A stretch of DNA of 64,000 bases, taken from positions 2,356,001-2,420,000 of the forward strand of contig JANTQA010000048.1 in the NCBI GenBank assembly GCA_027625915.1. Direction: 5' to 3'. The translations under genes and the position numbers were made by a program. The notes under the pieces are model-generated. The model saw only the letters and a program-made list of their open reading frames with translations. It was not told the origin of the DNA and did no database searches. The stretch is from Anaeramoeba flamelloides (Eukaryota; Metamonada; Anaeramoebidae). Shown in pieces: positions 1 through 11,999 of this stretch (position 1 is the stretch's first letter; the number at the start of each line of letters is the position of its first letter).

Positions 1-413
1 AAAAAAATTTTTTTAGATACCTGTGACTGAAACAAATTTTATATTGTGAAGTATACTTTTCTTACTTTTCAAAATCTAAAAGTACAAAAAAAAAAAAAAA
101 TTCAAACAATAAAAAATATCAAAAATCCAAATTAGTGTGATTTTCACTCTTATTTATTTAGAAGTATTACTGATAAACCTTCATGATTTTATTAAGTAAT
201 TATCATAGAACTAAAAAGAAAGTTAAAATCATTTGTTCAAGTTTGAAAATTTTCAATTAATCTTCGACGATTCTGCAAAAATACATATAAGTATTAATTT
301 TGTCTAATTTAATTTTTAATTTGAAACTTAATCAAATCTTTGAAAATAAAAATAAATCATTTTTTTTTATTATAATTATTTTTAAAAAATTGTTTGATCT
401 ACTCATTTATTAT
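1..413. other. AT-rich window edge, no gene seen
   Basis: No coding signal is visible. Near the left edge (about 17-25) lies ACCTGTGAC, resembling the ACCTGTGA end of the (TA)n-linked elements at the other end of the window (63843-63851). One short match is not enough to call an element. Confidence 0.4.
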
Positions 414-939
414 TTAATAATCGTAATATCTTAAATAGGTTTTCCAGTCTTTATCAGAAGAAGAAGAATCATAAGAATCTACACAATCTTTATACTTCTC
501 ATACCAACTCTCGCCATCTTCCTCACTCTCAGAAGTACTTGTTGTGCCAATCACAGAAGAATGCACTTCGGAATCGTAATCATCATCGTAATCATAAGTA
601 TCATCATCGGAGTCATCATCGGAATCATCATCATCTTGTAATAATTCATTATTGTTCTTTTTTTCCTTTTCTTTTTCCTTTTTCTCTCCCTCTTTTAAAC
701 ATTTTTCTTTATGGTTTTTCCAATCTTTTCTTTGGCATTCTTTACCACAATAATAAACCTCTTTACAACTGGTACATATTGATAGCTCTTTTGTTTTATT
801 ACAAACATTGCATTTTCTATAATTTATTGCTTTTTCATTTTTTTCTACATTTTTAATCTTAATTTCATTATCTTTAGAAATAATTGATAATACTTGTCGT
901 TTCTTCTTTTTAGAGAAATAATCGATTGGTTTAATTCCC
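414..939 (-). pseudogene. MYND zinc-finger C-terminal exon, ankyrin-like start, one frame change
   Basis: Read on the minus strand from about 939. The exon opens after an AG acceptor with a segment containing GIKPIDYFSK, which looks like the end of an ankyrin repeat (compare G-x-TPLHYA). It continues through a Lys-rich linker to a complete MYND finger: CNVC, CTSC, YYCGKEC, then H-x3-C in NHKEKC. MYND fingers bind two zinc ions and mediate protein-protein contacts. The finger is followed by a Lys/Glu tract and a strongly acidic Asp/Ser tail ending WKTYLRYYDY and TAA at 414-416. The acidic tail lies in a different frame from the finger; the change falls in the A/G-rich stretch just after the finger. 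No matching ankyrin exons were found upstream (above 940), so this is either the last exon of a gene with a long intron or a detached fragment. Function beyond protein binding is unknown. Confidence 0.6.
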
Positions 940-1314
940 CTTTTCTATTGTTCATAAATTTCAAATTAAAGAAAAATAAAAATATTTTAAAAGTTTTTAA
1001 TATAAATTTTATATGGATTTTTTTTGTGTAAAATTTGAAAATTACATTTTGAAAAATTATACAAATTCTAAAGGTATGGAAATTGTAGAAATCACTAAAA
1101 TGAATATAAGATTTTTCGAAAATAATAGAATAATTGTCGAAAATACAAAAAGGATTCGAAATGGATTCTAAAGATTTATACTAATTCAAAGATTTACTTT
1201 AATTTTACTGATTGCTCTTTATAAATCAAAATGTTTCTAAAAAAAAACTCAAAAGTTATTACATATTCATCTTCAATGATATCAAAATGATTACTTAAAT
1301 ATCATCTAATTAAA

Positions 1315-1347
<33 letters not shown>

Positions 1348-3402
1348 GTCATTATTTATTGCTAATGTAAATAAGATTGTTTAATTTATCGTTTTGGAAA
1401 TCTAAAATTTATATTACTTGGTCTTGTAAATGTGAAGGGGATCAGAAGAAAAACTCAAAGAACAATTAAAAAAAAAAGATTTAATAGAATAAAAAAAATA
1501 TTTTATTCAAGTAAATAGAGAAAAAATGGAAAATTTCCAAGGCTTAGGAAAAATAAAATATTGGGTTTATTGATCAACAAAAAATAAATAAAAAAAAAAC
1601 ATAAAGAAATTAATCTAAAAAAAGTGGGTTATCATTGTCCAAGATACATAAATATGTGTATATAAGGTATTTCCCAATAAAGTGAGGATGTTGGTTTTTT
1701 TTTACATTTTATAAATAATCATATTTACTAGTGTATCTATTCGTAAATTGGAAAAAGAAATGAAGTGAAAAATTCATAATGATTGAATCAATGACTATGG
1801 TATTTATTTTAAATATGTTCAATCAAAATATTTTCCAAAAAACGAAAAAAAACAATAACACTGATTTTGGAGAAAACAATTTACGACCAATTTCAATAAA
1901 AACAGGAAATATGGAAATGTTATAATTGTTTTTTTAAACAATAAAATGTAGTTATATGTTTTCAATTCTATTTGAAAATTTGACGAGATTAAATCAGTTA
2001 TGAAAAAAAATTTTACGATCAAAAAGAAAATAAAATAATCCCCAATTTTCACACTAAAAAATATCAGATAAAATTGAGATCTAGAAATTGTCATATCTTT
2101 TATTTCTGTAATATAATACCAACAAACAAATTGGATTCTTAATACTAATCAATTAATGACCAATAACGATTTTTGTATATTTAAATGGTTATATTAGGGA
2201 TTGAGTTTTCATAAAAATATTTTCAAATAAATTTGTGCATCTTTTTTGGAAAAAGCATATTTATCTAGATAAATGTAAAACTTCCAAACTCCCTCAATAA
2301 TAAGTTTTTTCAAAGCAATTATAATACCTCAAATTCTTTATTGTTTAGATAAATAAGATCATTCATATATTGAAATAAAAGAATTAGATTCATATAACCA
2401 TAAAAATATTAAATAAAAATATTATTGAGGAATCGTACCCATATTACAATAGCGGAGGTAAGTGTTATTATTTAATTCACAAAATGTAATAACCGTTGAA
2501 AGTGGGTATTTTTTTTTTGTTATCAATTATTAAACAAATCAATTTTATTTTTTTTTATAGTCTTCAAATTTTTTTGTAAAAATTATTTTTTTTGTGAACA
2601 AATCAAAATGAAAATGATGTGAATAAATAGAAAGAAATTAATTTGAATTCATAACATTAAATATAAACAAGTAGGAAGATCTACGAAACTTAGTTTTTAA
2701 AAAAGTAGGAAAGTTAATAAGAGAAAAACATCATAGTTTTAAAAACAAAAAATATGTATTTTAATTTTAACAAGTTGACTTACATTTTAGAAAATAAACT
2801 TTGAAACAAATAAAAAAAAAAAAAAAAAGATCTTCGAAGATCATCATTCTAAAGAGTTCAAAAGAAGAAAGAATATTTTTTAATTCATTTTAAAAAGCAA
2901 AGAAAAAGCCATATCAAATTTTGATTTACTTTTTGATTTTTATTTCTGAAGAGAGAAAATACTTTCAATTTGGTGTTAGTTTATAGTTAACTTTGTGAAA
3001 TAATATATATTCAAAATCTTGAAATTTTGAAATTAGTGTTAAACTTGAAGATTTTACAAATGATATTAAATTTCTTTTTATTTTCTAGATTATACTAACA
3101 ATAATAATTGGCAAAATATCGACTTTTTCAGACTTGTTAAAATGTAATTTTTAACCAAAAATGTTTATGTATAGCTAAAAGGGAAACCAATGCCATTTTA
3201 TTTTAAGTTTTAATTTTTTGGGGAAGATTAAGAAGATTAGATTGAACAAGTGAATAGATCAAATTTCGTTCTTTTGAAAAAAAAAAATATAATTTACTGA
3301 ATAAAAAAAAATAGAATTTAAATTGGGTAAATCGAATACATTTATATATTTTTTCTAATTATTGCATAGAAAGAATTCAAAAAATTAAAAGAAAGGTACA
3401 AT
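940..3402. other. AT-rich stretch without a recognisable gene
   Basis: Long A and T runs, including a T tract at 1319-1347. The open frames are low-complexity and lack protein-like composition. A small imperfect inverted repeat lies at about 2434-2510, starting TACCCATATTACAA and ending GAAAGTGGGTA; it could be a tiny hairpin or foldback. Upstream exons of the MYND gene would have to lie here, but I could not find them. Confidence 0.5.
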
Positions 3403-3811
3403 ACAGCAAGTTCTAAAGTGGCCGTGAAATTTTTCTTTGAGTCAAATTTTGATGTTGGTGGTGTGTGTTTTTAACAGTTTAATCAAAGAATAAGTAAGCT
3501 CATATGTAGAAAAAATAATCATAAATCGTCTTATCTAAACATTTTCTTCTTACATGATCAAAAATGTTTTTTTTCGCTAAGAGTGAAAGCTAAGCGATTT
3601 CTCAATGAACTTACGATGTTTAGAGTCATTTTTGGTCCTGAAAATTTATTGTTTTGAAGAAAACAGAAAAAATTGTTGAATATGAGCTTATTTAAGAATA
3701 ATTTTTCAAAATCAATTTGACTTTCTTATTCTTATATTCTTGGATTTATAAATTTAGATCAACATCCAAATCCCATATTGAAAAATTTTCGTGGTAGCCT
3801 TGTAAAGATTG
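3403..3811. mobile_element. Tc1/mariner-like MITE, family 1, copy A
   Basis: Long terminal inverted repeats: the left end reads CAGCAAGTTCTAAAGTGGCC, and the right end read backwards is CAATCTTTACAAGGCTACCA. Both are bordered by TA. The inner arms share the TATGAGCTTA and TTCTTA-type blocks found in copies B and C. No open reading frame; non-autonomous and diverged. Confidence 0.7.
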
Positions 3812-4099
3812 TAATTATAAAAAAAAAATTGACAAAAAAAGATTTTATTTTAGTTCATCTTTTCGACATATATTTCAATTAACCAACTTCTGTATAGATA
3901 TTTTTGAAAGCCTGTTAGTCAAACTTTTTTAAAAGAGTTGACTTTGACCTAATTCTTGCTTTTAATTGCTTTTTTTTTTTATAAGATAAACCAATATAAC
4001 TTTCCCTGATGATTTATTGAACAGGGTTTGATAATTTAAATCTGTTTACTTTTGATCGGGTATATTAATTTTTAAAAAGAATTCTGAATTTAAATTCAT

Positions 4100-4980
4100 T
4101 GTAATTTCACCATTTAATGGTATTTTGTACAACAATTTTCAAGTAAAAGGTGCAGTTGTAATGGGTGAATTACATACTTATAAAGTGTTTGAATCGAGAT
4201 TAGAGGAAAAAATTAATTTTGTAAATTTCAAAATTAGAATCATTTTTTCACATTTTTGTTTTTTTTTTTCGATTTTTTTTTGGCACATAATTGTTTTTAA
4301 TAATTGTTTTTTATAGCAAAATCTACCTTATTGTTCAAAAACGTAGACTCACTTTATAATTTTAATGGAAGTGATTTTTTGTGGTCTTACCCAATATTCT
4401 TATCAAGAATATTTTTTTCAATATTTAGCTCAGAACTATTTTTTCATATTTTACAAATTTTTTTTTTTGATTTTTCAAATTTTTGTCAAATTTTTTCTTT
4501 TTTTGTTTCATTTTTTTTTTTACTTTTCTTTATTTTTTGATTTGCTTTTTTTTTTTTATTTTTTTATTTTTTATTATTTTTTCTCTTTATTTATTTTGAG
4601 TACAAAAAATAAAAATAAAAAAACACTTTAAAAAAGACCAAGATATTCAAAATTTTGAGAATCTGTAATGTCTTTTAAAATGGAGATAATTATGAGCAAA
4701 AAATCTTATTGTTAACCTTTTTATCAGTGAAAGTTCAGCAAGGAAAAATCTGTAATGTTTGTTTCAAAAATTGTGATTCACTTTTTTTTAGTTTTTGGTT
4801 TTATATTTGTTTTATTGTTTAAAATATTGAGTTTTTATATATTTAGAATGATTTAAAAGTGATTTATGAATCAAATTTAACTATTAATTGTACTTGAATA
4901 CTAAAGGGTAGAAATATTTTCTTTTTCAATTTATTATTTCAGGAGAGTCACAATTTTTGAAATAGAGTTTATATCCACCT
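4100..4980 (+). pseudogene. Decayed multi-exon-like segment, copy 1 of a duplicated pair
   Basis: Contains several protein-like islands separated by very T-rich stretches that resemble introns. These include VMGELHTYKVFESRLEEK (about 4157-4210), a segment reading VDSLYNFNGSDFLW after a TATAG acceptor (about 4340-4385), and a Cys-containing piece KICNVCFKNCDSL after TCAG (about 4741-4780). The same order, with damaged reading frames, recurs at 24200-24815. I do not recognise a protein family. It may be a real small gene in this copy, or two remnants of one ancestral gene or repeat. Confidence 0.35.
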
Positions 4981-5541
4981 CGAAAAGGCATGTTATTTAC
5001 TTGTTATTAAAAATAGTGAAAATGATTTTTTGTAAATAATATTGTTTTCTATTGGAATTTTCTTTGATCTACAATTGAAGATCAAAATGAACAATGTTTT
5101 TTTTTTCTTTTTTTCTTTTTGATTTTTTTTTTTTCTTTTTTATTTTATAAAAAAAAAATCATTTGAAACTCCAAATTAACTTGTGAAAAATTGAGTCTTT
5201 CTAATTTCTTTTAAAATCCATATATGTACAATTCAAAAATGTTAGTTAAAAATTTTAATTTCCTTAGAAATTGAGAAATTTTGCACCAAAGTTTCAATGA
5301 TATGTAACCAAAAAAATTTTAAATATCTTATTTTTTTGGAAAATTTTTGGTTTAATTTATCGAGATATTTCTTTTATGAATATCAACCCTAACCTGGAGT
5401 ATATTATTTCTCTTATTTCTCAAGAATATTATGTTGGTTGATTGTTCGGAAAAAAAATGAATTTGAATTTTTCATTTTTGAGAGGTCACTTTGAGTGAAA
5501 TGGGGACTATTTGTGAAATAATCACATTTTCATTAAATCAT
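4981..5541. other. AT-rich gap downstream of the ankyrin gene
   Basis: T-rich tracts around 5100-5150 and A/T runs. No coding signal or repeat was recognised. Confidence 0.5.
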
Positions 5542-8134
5542 TTAGATTGAGAAAATTTTCTTGCAATTCCAAAAAAAAAATAAAAAAAGAAAAAGGAAAA
5601 AGAAAAAGAAAAAGAAAAATTATTGAGGAATAAATAAAGGTGCTTACATTAGGTAAGAAAAAATTTGCATTAACTTTCTTAAATTTTAGGAAAAAATTAT
5701 TATTTCTGGAATTAAAATGAATGTTTTCAAATAGATAATGAAGCGCAGTATTTTGACAATTGTACGATGTCAGATTTATCTTGATATTTTGATCTAAGAA
5801 TTTTGAAATATAATAATTTCCAACATTTAAATTCCTATATAAATGCATTAAAGCCGTTAATCCCTTATTATCTTGTTTATTAACATTAGCACCAGATTCC
5901 AATAAATATGAAAAAATAACATCTGAGATTTTGCTATATTGGCACATTTCCATTAATAAGGTCCTTCCCTTGCTATTTGTAATATTTAAGTCTGCGCCAT
6001 AATCAATTACCAGTTTTAAAGACATAAAAAAATTTTCTTCAAAATAATCAAAATCACAATAATCGTCCATAGAATCTGCTCTATTCGTTTGATCTTTTTT
6101 ATATTCTTTAAATAATAAAAATAAAATACTATCGCCATTATGTTCTTTGTCTTTAATGTTTGGATCTGCTCCATATTCAAGTAATAATTTTAATAATTTC
6201 GCATAATCACTATCTAAATCAATTGGCAGATCTAAAATATTTATTATTTTTGTTTTTGTTTGTGTTTTTGTTTTTGTTTTTGTTTCTGTTTTTGTTGGTG
6301 GTGTTGTTATTGTTGTTGTTGTTGTTTTATCAATATTATTATTATTTTTTAAAGTCTCTAGAAGAATTTTTATTCTTCTTCTTTTATATAAACCGAGTTT
6401 TTTATTTTGGCAAAGATAATTTAAAGCTGTTTTTTGTTTACTATCCGAAATATTTGGATCAGCTCCATTATGAATTAATATTTTTAAAAGTTCACATGTG
6501 TTTCTTGAGTTTTTACAAAGTTCAATTAAGGGGGTAGTTATAAGATTTAATTTTTTTATTTTTAATTTACAATTACAGTTTGCTCCATTTTTAATTAAAA
6601 GTGTTAAAAAAGTTGTGTTAACTGATCTATTACTACACAGAGTAATTAAAGAATGATCTAAGATTTCAACAATTTTAGGATCAGTAATATCCTCATATTT
6701 ACGCACCTGGTAATAGTTTATATTATCATAGTCTTCTTCGGGTTCTATATCAAAGTCGTCTTCAGAATCATAACCGTGCTTTGATTCCCATTCTTTTTCT
6801 CTTTCTCTTTCTCTTATTTTGTCTTTTTTTTCTTACTATTTCTCTTTCTGTTTCCTTTTCTTTTTCTTTTTCTTTGTAATTTTCAATTTCTTTTTCATTT
6901 TTTAAGAGAATTGATAAAATGGACACTAAAAGCATTTCTGCATTAGACCTTAAATACTTTGACTGGCAAATATGATCAAAAAATGTGTTACCTGATTTAT
7001 ATTTGATTGTAACATCAAGACCATTTCTAATTAACAATTTAATACAGGAAAGTTTGCTTAAGTATTCGACTTTATACAAAATACTAATTGCTGTATTGCC
7101 CGTAATCTTATTTTGGTAATTAATGTCAACTTTCATTTGAATTAAATGTTCTAATATTGACTCGTTTATAGAAGGGTTCATACATAATTTTAATAATATA
7201 CTATCCCCGCTACTATTATCAATATAATTAACATTAATTTTGGGGTTGTTTGTAAATAATTTGATCTCTTCAAGAGTTACTGAGTCGTTTCTACAATAAC
7301 TAGCAAACTCATTATTGTCACCATACTTTGTTAGATTTTTGTCAACAGGGCTCTGTATGGTGTTATTCTCTATTTGGTTTTTCGTTTTCTTTTTCGTTTT
7401 AATCTCCTTTGTGTTTTTTGTCGTATTTTGATTCTTATTCTGTGTTTTTTTATTACTTGGCTTGTTGTTGTTGTTGTAATTGTTGTAATCCTTTTTGTCC
7501 TCGTTGTAGGGCTTTGTGTTCTTTTTTGAAACAGTTTTTTTCTTTTCATGAAGATCCTTTTTATTATTCTTGAAACTGCTACTGTTTCTGTTATTATTCT
7601 TGTTCTTGTTCTTGTTCCAGTTTTTCTTTTTATTGATCTTGTTTTGCATTTTCCTTTTATAATTATTATTTTTGTTATTTCTTTTTGAGTAATTGTTGTA
7701 GCTGTTGCTGTTGCTATTGTTATTTCTATTCAAATTTGAATTACTTCTTCGATTTAAATTCCTATTCTGATTATTATAAGAGTTGTTGTTATTGTAATAA
7801 TGTGATTGGTAATTGTTGTTATTATAATAATAGTTATTGTTATTGTTATTATAATAATTATTTTGTTGGTAATTTCTATTAGAATGGTAATATCTGTTAG
7901 AGTAGGGTTATTGCTGTTGTTGTATCGATTTAAATTCCTATTTTGATTATTATAAGAGTTGTTGTTATTGTAATAATGTGATTGGTAATTGTTGTTGGAA
8001 TGAAAATAATAATTATCATATTGGTGATAGTTATTGGGATAATGAGTTGGTTGATATTGTCCAAAATTTCTATTCACGAACTCGGAGTTGGGATGAAATT
8101 CATTTTGGTTTGGGTGATAATAATTACTCATCAA
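5542..8134 (-). pseudogene. Asn/Lys-rich ankyrin-repeat protein, two frame changes
   Basis: Starts with MMSNYYHPNQNEF at 8134. The first 120 or so residues are Asn/Tyr/Gln-rich and contain a duplicated block (NNQNRNLNR occurs twice). A Lys/Asn-rich basic tract follows, then at least seven ankyrin-type repeats, for example LLEYGADPNIKDKEHNGDS, LLIKNGANC, ILIHNGADPNISDSK, LVIDYGADLNITNSKGRTLL and LLESGANVNKQDNKGLTALM. An acidic block (YDSEDDFDIEPEEDYD) separates an N-terminal and a C-terminal ankyrin group. The frame changes twice, by one base each: in a CCC run near 7908 and in an A8 run near 6830. A probable 88-bp intron (5647-5560, GTAAGC to CAAG) precedes a short last exon ending KIFSI and TAA at 5542. 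Ankyrin repeats form protein-binding scaffolds; the partner is unknown. Either a recent pseudogene or a gene with sequence errors. Confidence 0.7.
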
Positions 8135-8379
8135 ATAAAGAAAACGAAAAAATGATCAAGCCCAAAAAATGATTTGCTTTTTGATAAGCAAAATGATTTT
8201 GGAATCCTTTGACTCAAAGAACTTACTTAATTTTCTTCGATCCTTTTATTAACTGGTGAAAATTTCTGAAAACTACCTGTGATCTTAAAACATTACTTTA
8301 CTATTAGCTGATGCTTATGAGGTTTGTCACTATTATATAATTTTTTATACAAAGTATTAAAATACTTATTTTTGTGATA

Positions 8380-8781
8380 CAGTCTTTCCAAGGTTACCGT
8401 GAATTTTTATATGAATCAAATTTTGGTGCTGATATAGATTTTTAAATCTAAGGATATGAGGATAATAAAACTCATATTGAAAAAAAAAATTCCTAAATGA
8501 GCTGATATTCAAGAATTTTCTTTTGATACAAGAAAAATTAATTTTCAGATCCCTAAATTGCTTCAAACCTGGAAAATCTGTTGAGATGCCACTTAAAAGT
8601 TTCTCTTGAAATACCTAAAATATTTTTGATCTTATCACAAGAAAATCTTGAAATAAGTTCATTTGTGAAAATTTTTTTTTTCAATATGAGCTTTCTTATC
8701 CTCATATCCTTAGATTTAAAAATCTATATCAGCATCAAAATTTGATTCATATAAAAATTCACGGTAGCCTTGGAACAGCTG
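8380..8781. mobile_element. Tc1/mariner-like MITE, family 1, copy B
   Basis: About 400 bp with inverted arms of roughly 130 bp. The left end is CAGTCTTTCCAAGGTTACCG and the reversed right end CAGCTGTTCCAAGGCTACCG, each next to TA. The arms continue in register through TATGAATCAAATTTTG and ATCTAAGGATATGAGGATAA. No coding capacity. The most symmetrical copy of the family. Confidence 0.85.
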
Positions 8782-9207
8782 TATCTATTTAATTTAATAG
8801 ACCAACTCCTTGATCAGCCCTAAAGAAATGAAATTAAGTTTTTAAACAAATTTTTTTATTATGACAAACTATTAGTAAAACTATCCTGATCCCTTTTAAT
8901 TTGGATTTTTGGATCAAAAAATGAAAAAGAAAAATCTATAAAACAAAATTGAAGAAATCTCACTTTTAAGAATTAATTAAAGCCTGTATGAATAAAAAAC
9001 ATTGGGATTTTAATCTTATTTTAAAAATATAATAAATCGATCTATTATTTTCTTTACAAAGAAATATTAAATTTCTAAAAATTCAAAATACTATTGAAGA
9101 TTTTTTTTCAAATGTCAAGAATATTAACAATGAAATATTATTAGAAAAATCAGTTATTCAATATTTCTTTTTAATTTTTTTGTGAGTTATATTATAAATT
9201 TGAATTA

Positions 9208-9606
9208 CAATCAATCCAAAGCTACCGTGAAATTGTATCAATATCAAATTTTGATCTTGATATAAATTTTTAAAAAGTTCAATATCAGAATATTAAAGCA
9301 CATATTGAAAAAAAAAATTCCTAAACGAGTCAATATTCGAGAATGTTTTCTGATTTTCAAAAAAGAAATTTTCAGAATTCAAAATGACTCAAAACATCAA
9401 AAATTCATTAAGGAACTACATAAAATTTCCTCTAAAAAATGAATTTATTTTTCGATCACATTAGAAGAATATTTTTCAAATGAGCTCATTTATGAAAAAA
9501 AAATTTCAATATAAGCTTTCTTATTCTCAAATTCTAAGATTTAAAAATCTATATCAACATCAAAATTTAATATTGATAAAATTTCAGGGTAGCCTTGGAA
9601 CGGCTG
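9208..9606. mobile_element. Tc1/mariner-like MITE, family 1, copy C
   Basis: Same interior type as copies A and B. Left end CAATCAATCCAAAGCTACCG, reversed right end CAGCCGTTCCAAGGCTACCC, TA on both sides. Lies only about 60 bp from copy D. Confidence 0.8.
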
Positions 9607-9667
9607 TACAATTTTTTGGTTTGAAATTATTTCAAAATTTGAGAAATAATATTAAAATATATTGATA

Positions 9668-10107
9668 CAGCCGTTCCAAAGCTGCCATAAAATTTTCAAT
9701 AAACCACAATTGAGTTTTCTATTCTGATTTTCTATTTTCAAAAAATTCGGAAATAAGAGTTATTATTAAAAAAAAAAATTCAATAAATGAGCTATTATTC
9801 AAATTTTGAAACATCAAAAAAAAAATTCAAGATCCCATAAAACTTAAAAATTATCGGGCTAAAAGAGCCCAAAAAAATATCAATAGTTATTGATCATTAA
9901 AAATTTACCTTTTTTGAACAATATTTTTCGGTGCTTCATGAGATCTTGAATTTTTTTTTTGATGTTTCAAAATTTGAATAATAGCTCATTTATTGAATTT
10001 TTTTTTTAATAATAACTCTTATTTCCGAATTTTTTGAAAATAGAAAATCAGAATAGAAAACTCAACTGTGTTTTATTTAAAATTTTATGGTAGACTTGGA
10101 AAGACTG
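9668..10107. mobile_element. Tc1/mariner-like MITE, family 1 subtype 2, copy D
   Basis: Ends CAGCCGTTCCAAAGCTGCC and, reversed, CAGTCTTTCCAAGTCTACCA, bordered by TA. The interior differs from copies A-C and matches copy E: nearly perfect inverted arms of about 180 bp including AAAAAATTCGGAAATAAGAG, around a short centre. Could fold into a long hairpin. Confidence 0.85.
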
Positions 10108-10416
10108 TATTTTTAGTTTAAGAGTATTTCGAATTTATTTGGATAGTCAAGAATGTGTTATTCAGTATTATTTTGGTAATTATCAAATGAAAAACCATTT
10201 ACCGTTTTTTTTTAAGTTGAATTTTATCTGTTTTAAAAGGGTATTTTTGGTATAATTCTAAAGGAATTATTTGGTTTTTTGATTTAAATTTTTTTGTCCA
10301 ACAAAAAAATAAAATAGAATCCTTAATATACTTTTAATTTAGAAAAAATATTATTTTTTATCAATATCTTACAACAAAAAAATTTTTCTAATGGATTAAT
10401 AATTTAATTTTTTAAA

Positions 10417-11240
10417 GCTGTATTACGTAGCCAATTATTATCTGGATTAGAAATATTTGATTTGACAAAAACAGATTTTAAATATATTGATACTTGGATT
10501 AATAAAAAAATTACAAAATTTTTATTAATCAACCCACACTCACCTAGGCTTATTTATAAAACTGAAGCAAAAATTGGTCCGGTAAGGATAACCATATATA
10601 AAAGAAGATTTAAGTTAATTCAAAAATTAAAAATCCTCCATTATAATGAATTAATTAATTATCTTCCTTTTAGAAAAAAAGTATCAGAAAATATAAATTT
10701 GTACTCCAAAAATTTAAAACAACTGGTAAATGAACGAGAAAATTTTAGAATTAAAATTTAGAAAATAGTCCAAGTTGGAAAGTTCATAAATATCTAAAAA
10801 TAGTACAAATCAATAATACTATAAATAAAAAGCAAAGATATTTAAAATGGAAGGGCTCAACTTCAATTTATAAAACTCAGAAATTTTACAAAATACCTTA
10901 ACAGGTACTCTTATGTTATGAATAAGAATAAATCAAAACTGTATGAATTATGTAAAAAAATAAACAATTTAGATATTATTGAAGATTTAGACCATTTTCT
11001 ATGGAACTGCTCAGCCTATGAAAATAATCGCAAAATCTGGATATCTGAATTAAAAAAAATTAATATATCGAATATATTAAATTATAATAATATTTCTAAC
11101 ATTATTATAAAAAAAGATTCAAACTTCTTATTAGCACAGTGGGTAATAAACTTATTTTTGAGTCTTTAATTAAATTTCTAAATAAAAATTTAGGAATTCG
11201 GGCACACAAGATGGGTTAATAACTCCCCCCTTAAATAATA
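10417..11240 (+). mobile_element. 5'-truncated non-LTR retrotransposon tail (LINE A)
   Basis: The 3' part of a reverse-transcriptase ORF. It starts at KAVLRSQLLSGLEIFDL, followed by IDTWINKKITKFLLINPHS and IYKTEAKIGPVRI, which resemble the post-catalytic thumb/connector of LINE ORFs (SGLE-x-F... ID..N.K). The terminal Cys/His knuckle region reads DLDHFLWNCSAYENNRK. The ORF is interrupted: stops at 10759-10761 and, with frame changes, near 10900. A matching copy lies at 12285-13020 on the other strand and shares LNRYSYV and the HF-W-C knuckle. The 3' untranslated tail holds ATTCGGGCACACAAGATGGG and then an A-rich stretch. Dead, 5'-truncated copy. Confidence 0.7.
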
Positions 11241-11554
11241 ATAAAAAAAAAAAAATTTTTTTTTTCAAGATCAAAATAATAATTGTATTTTTTTTAAATA
11301 AAGTATATTTTATCTACTGGGTAATTTCAACACTTTGGATGTATTATTTTAAAAGTTTATTTTTATAAAATTGAATTACAGTAAATATGATTTCTTATTT
11401 AATTGAATAATAAAAAAAAAAAAAAAAAAATAATCTACTGATTTTGGAACGTTTTGAAAATTAGGGAAGAGAGTTAGAAATTAAAAATAAACATTTATTT
11501 CGAAATTCATATTTCAAATAATTCTAGTTTTATAATAACTAAATTTTGATTTTA
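11241..11554. other. A/T-run spacer between LINE A and MITE E
   Basis: Consists of A and T homopolymers and AT-rich sequence, probably including the poly-A-like tail of LINE A. Nothing else was recognised. Confidence 0.4.
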
Positions 11555-11999
11555 CATCCGTTCCAAGGCTACGATAAAATTCTAATTAAAACACAATTGA
11601 TTTTTCTCTTCTTATTTTGCATTTTCAAAAAATTCAGAAATAAGAGTTATTATTCCAAAAAAAAAATCAATAAATGATCTATTATTCAAATTTTCAAACA
11701 TCAAAAAAAAAAATTCAAGATCCCATGAAACTTAAAAATTATCGGTCCAAAACAGCTCAAAAAAAATATCAATATTTACTGATCTTTAATAATTTACTGT
11801 TTTTGAAAATATTTTAAAGTGCTTCAAGAATCTTCAAAATTCTTTTTTTTTTATTGTTTCAAAATTTGAATAATAGATCATTTATTGATTTTTTTTTTTG
11901 GAATAATAACTCTTATTTCTGAATTTTTTGAAAATGCAAAATAAGAAGAGAAAACTCAATTGTATTTTATTTAGAATTTAATGGTAGTCTTGGAAAGAC
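11555..11999. mobile_element. Tc1/mariner-like MITE, family 1 subtype 2, copy E
   Basis: Left end C-ATCCGTTCCAAGGCTACG, reversed right end AGTCTTTCCAAGACTACCAT, TA at both borders. Inner arms match copy D closely (AAAAAATTCAGAAATAAGAG), so D and E share one recent ancestor. No ORF. Confidence 0.85.

Noticed and set aside
539-856. Plus-strand His/Asn-rich frame of 105 codons
   Set aside because: It is the antisense of the acidic tail and MYND finger read on the minus strand, which has far better protein features.
2434-2510. Small hairpin with TACCCA ends
   Set aside because: Imperfect, single copy and short; not enough to call an element.
4304-4631. Phe-rich frames resembling membrane proteins
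   Set aside because: Produced by T-tract repeats; similar frames occur wherever poly-T runs lie, for example 24210-24500.
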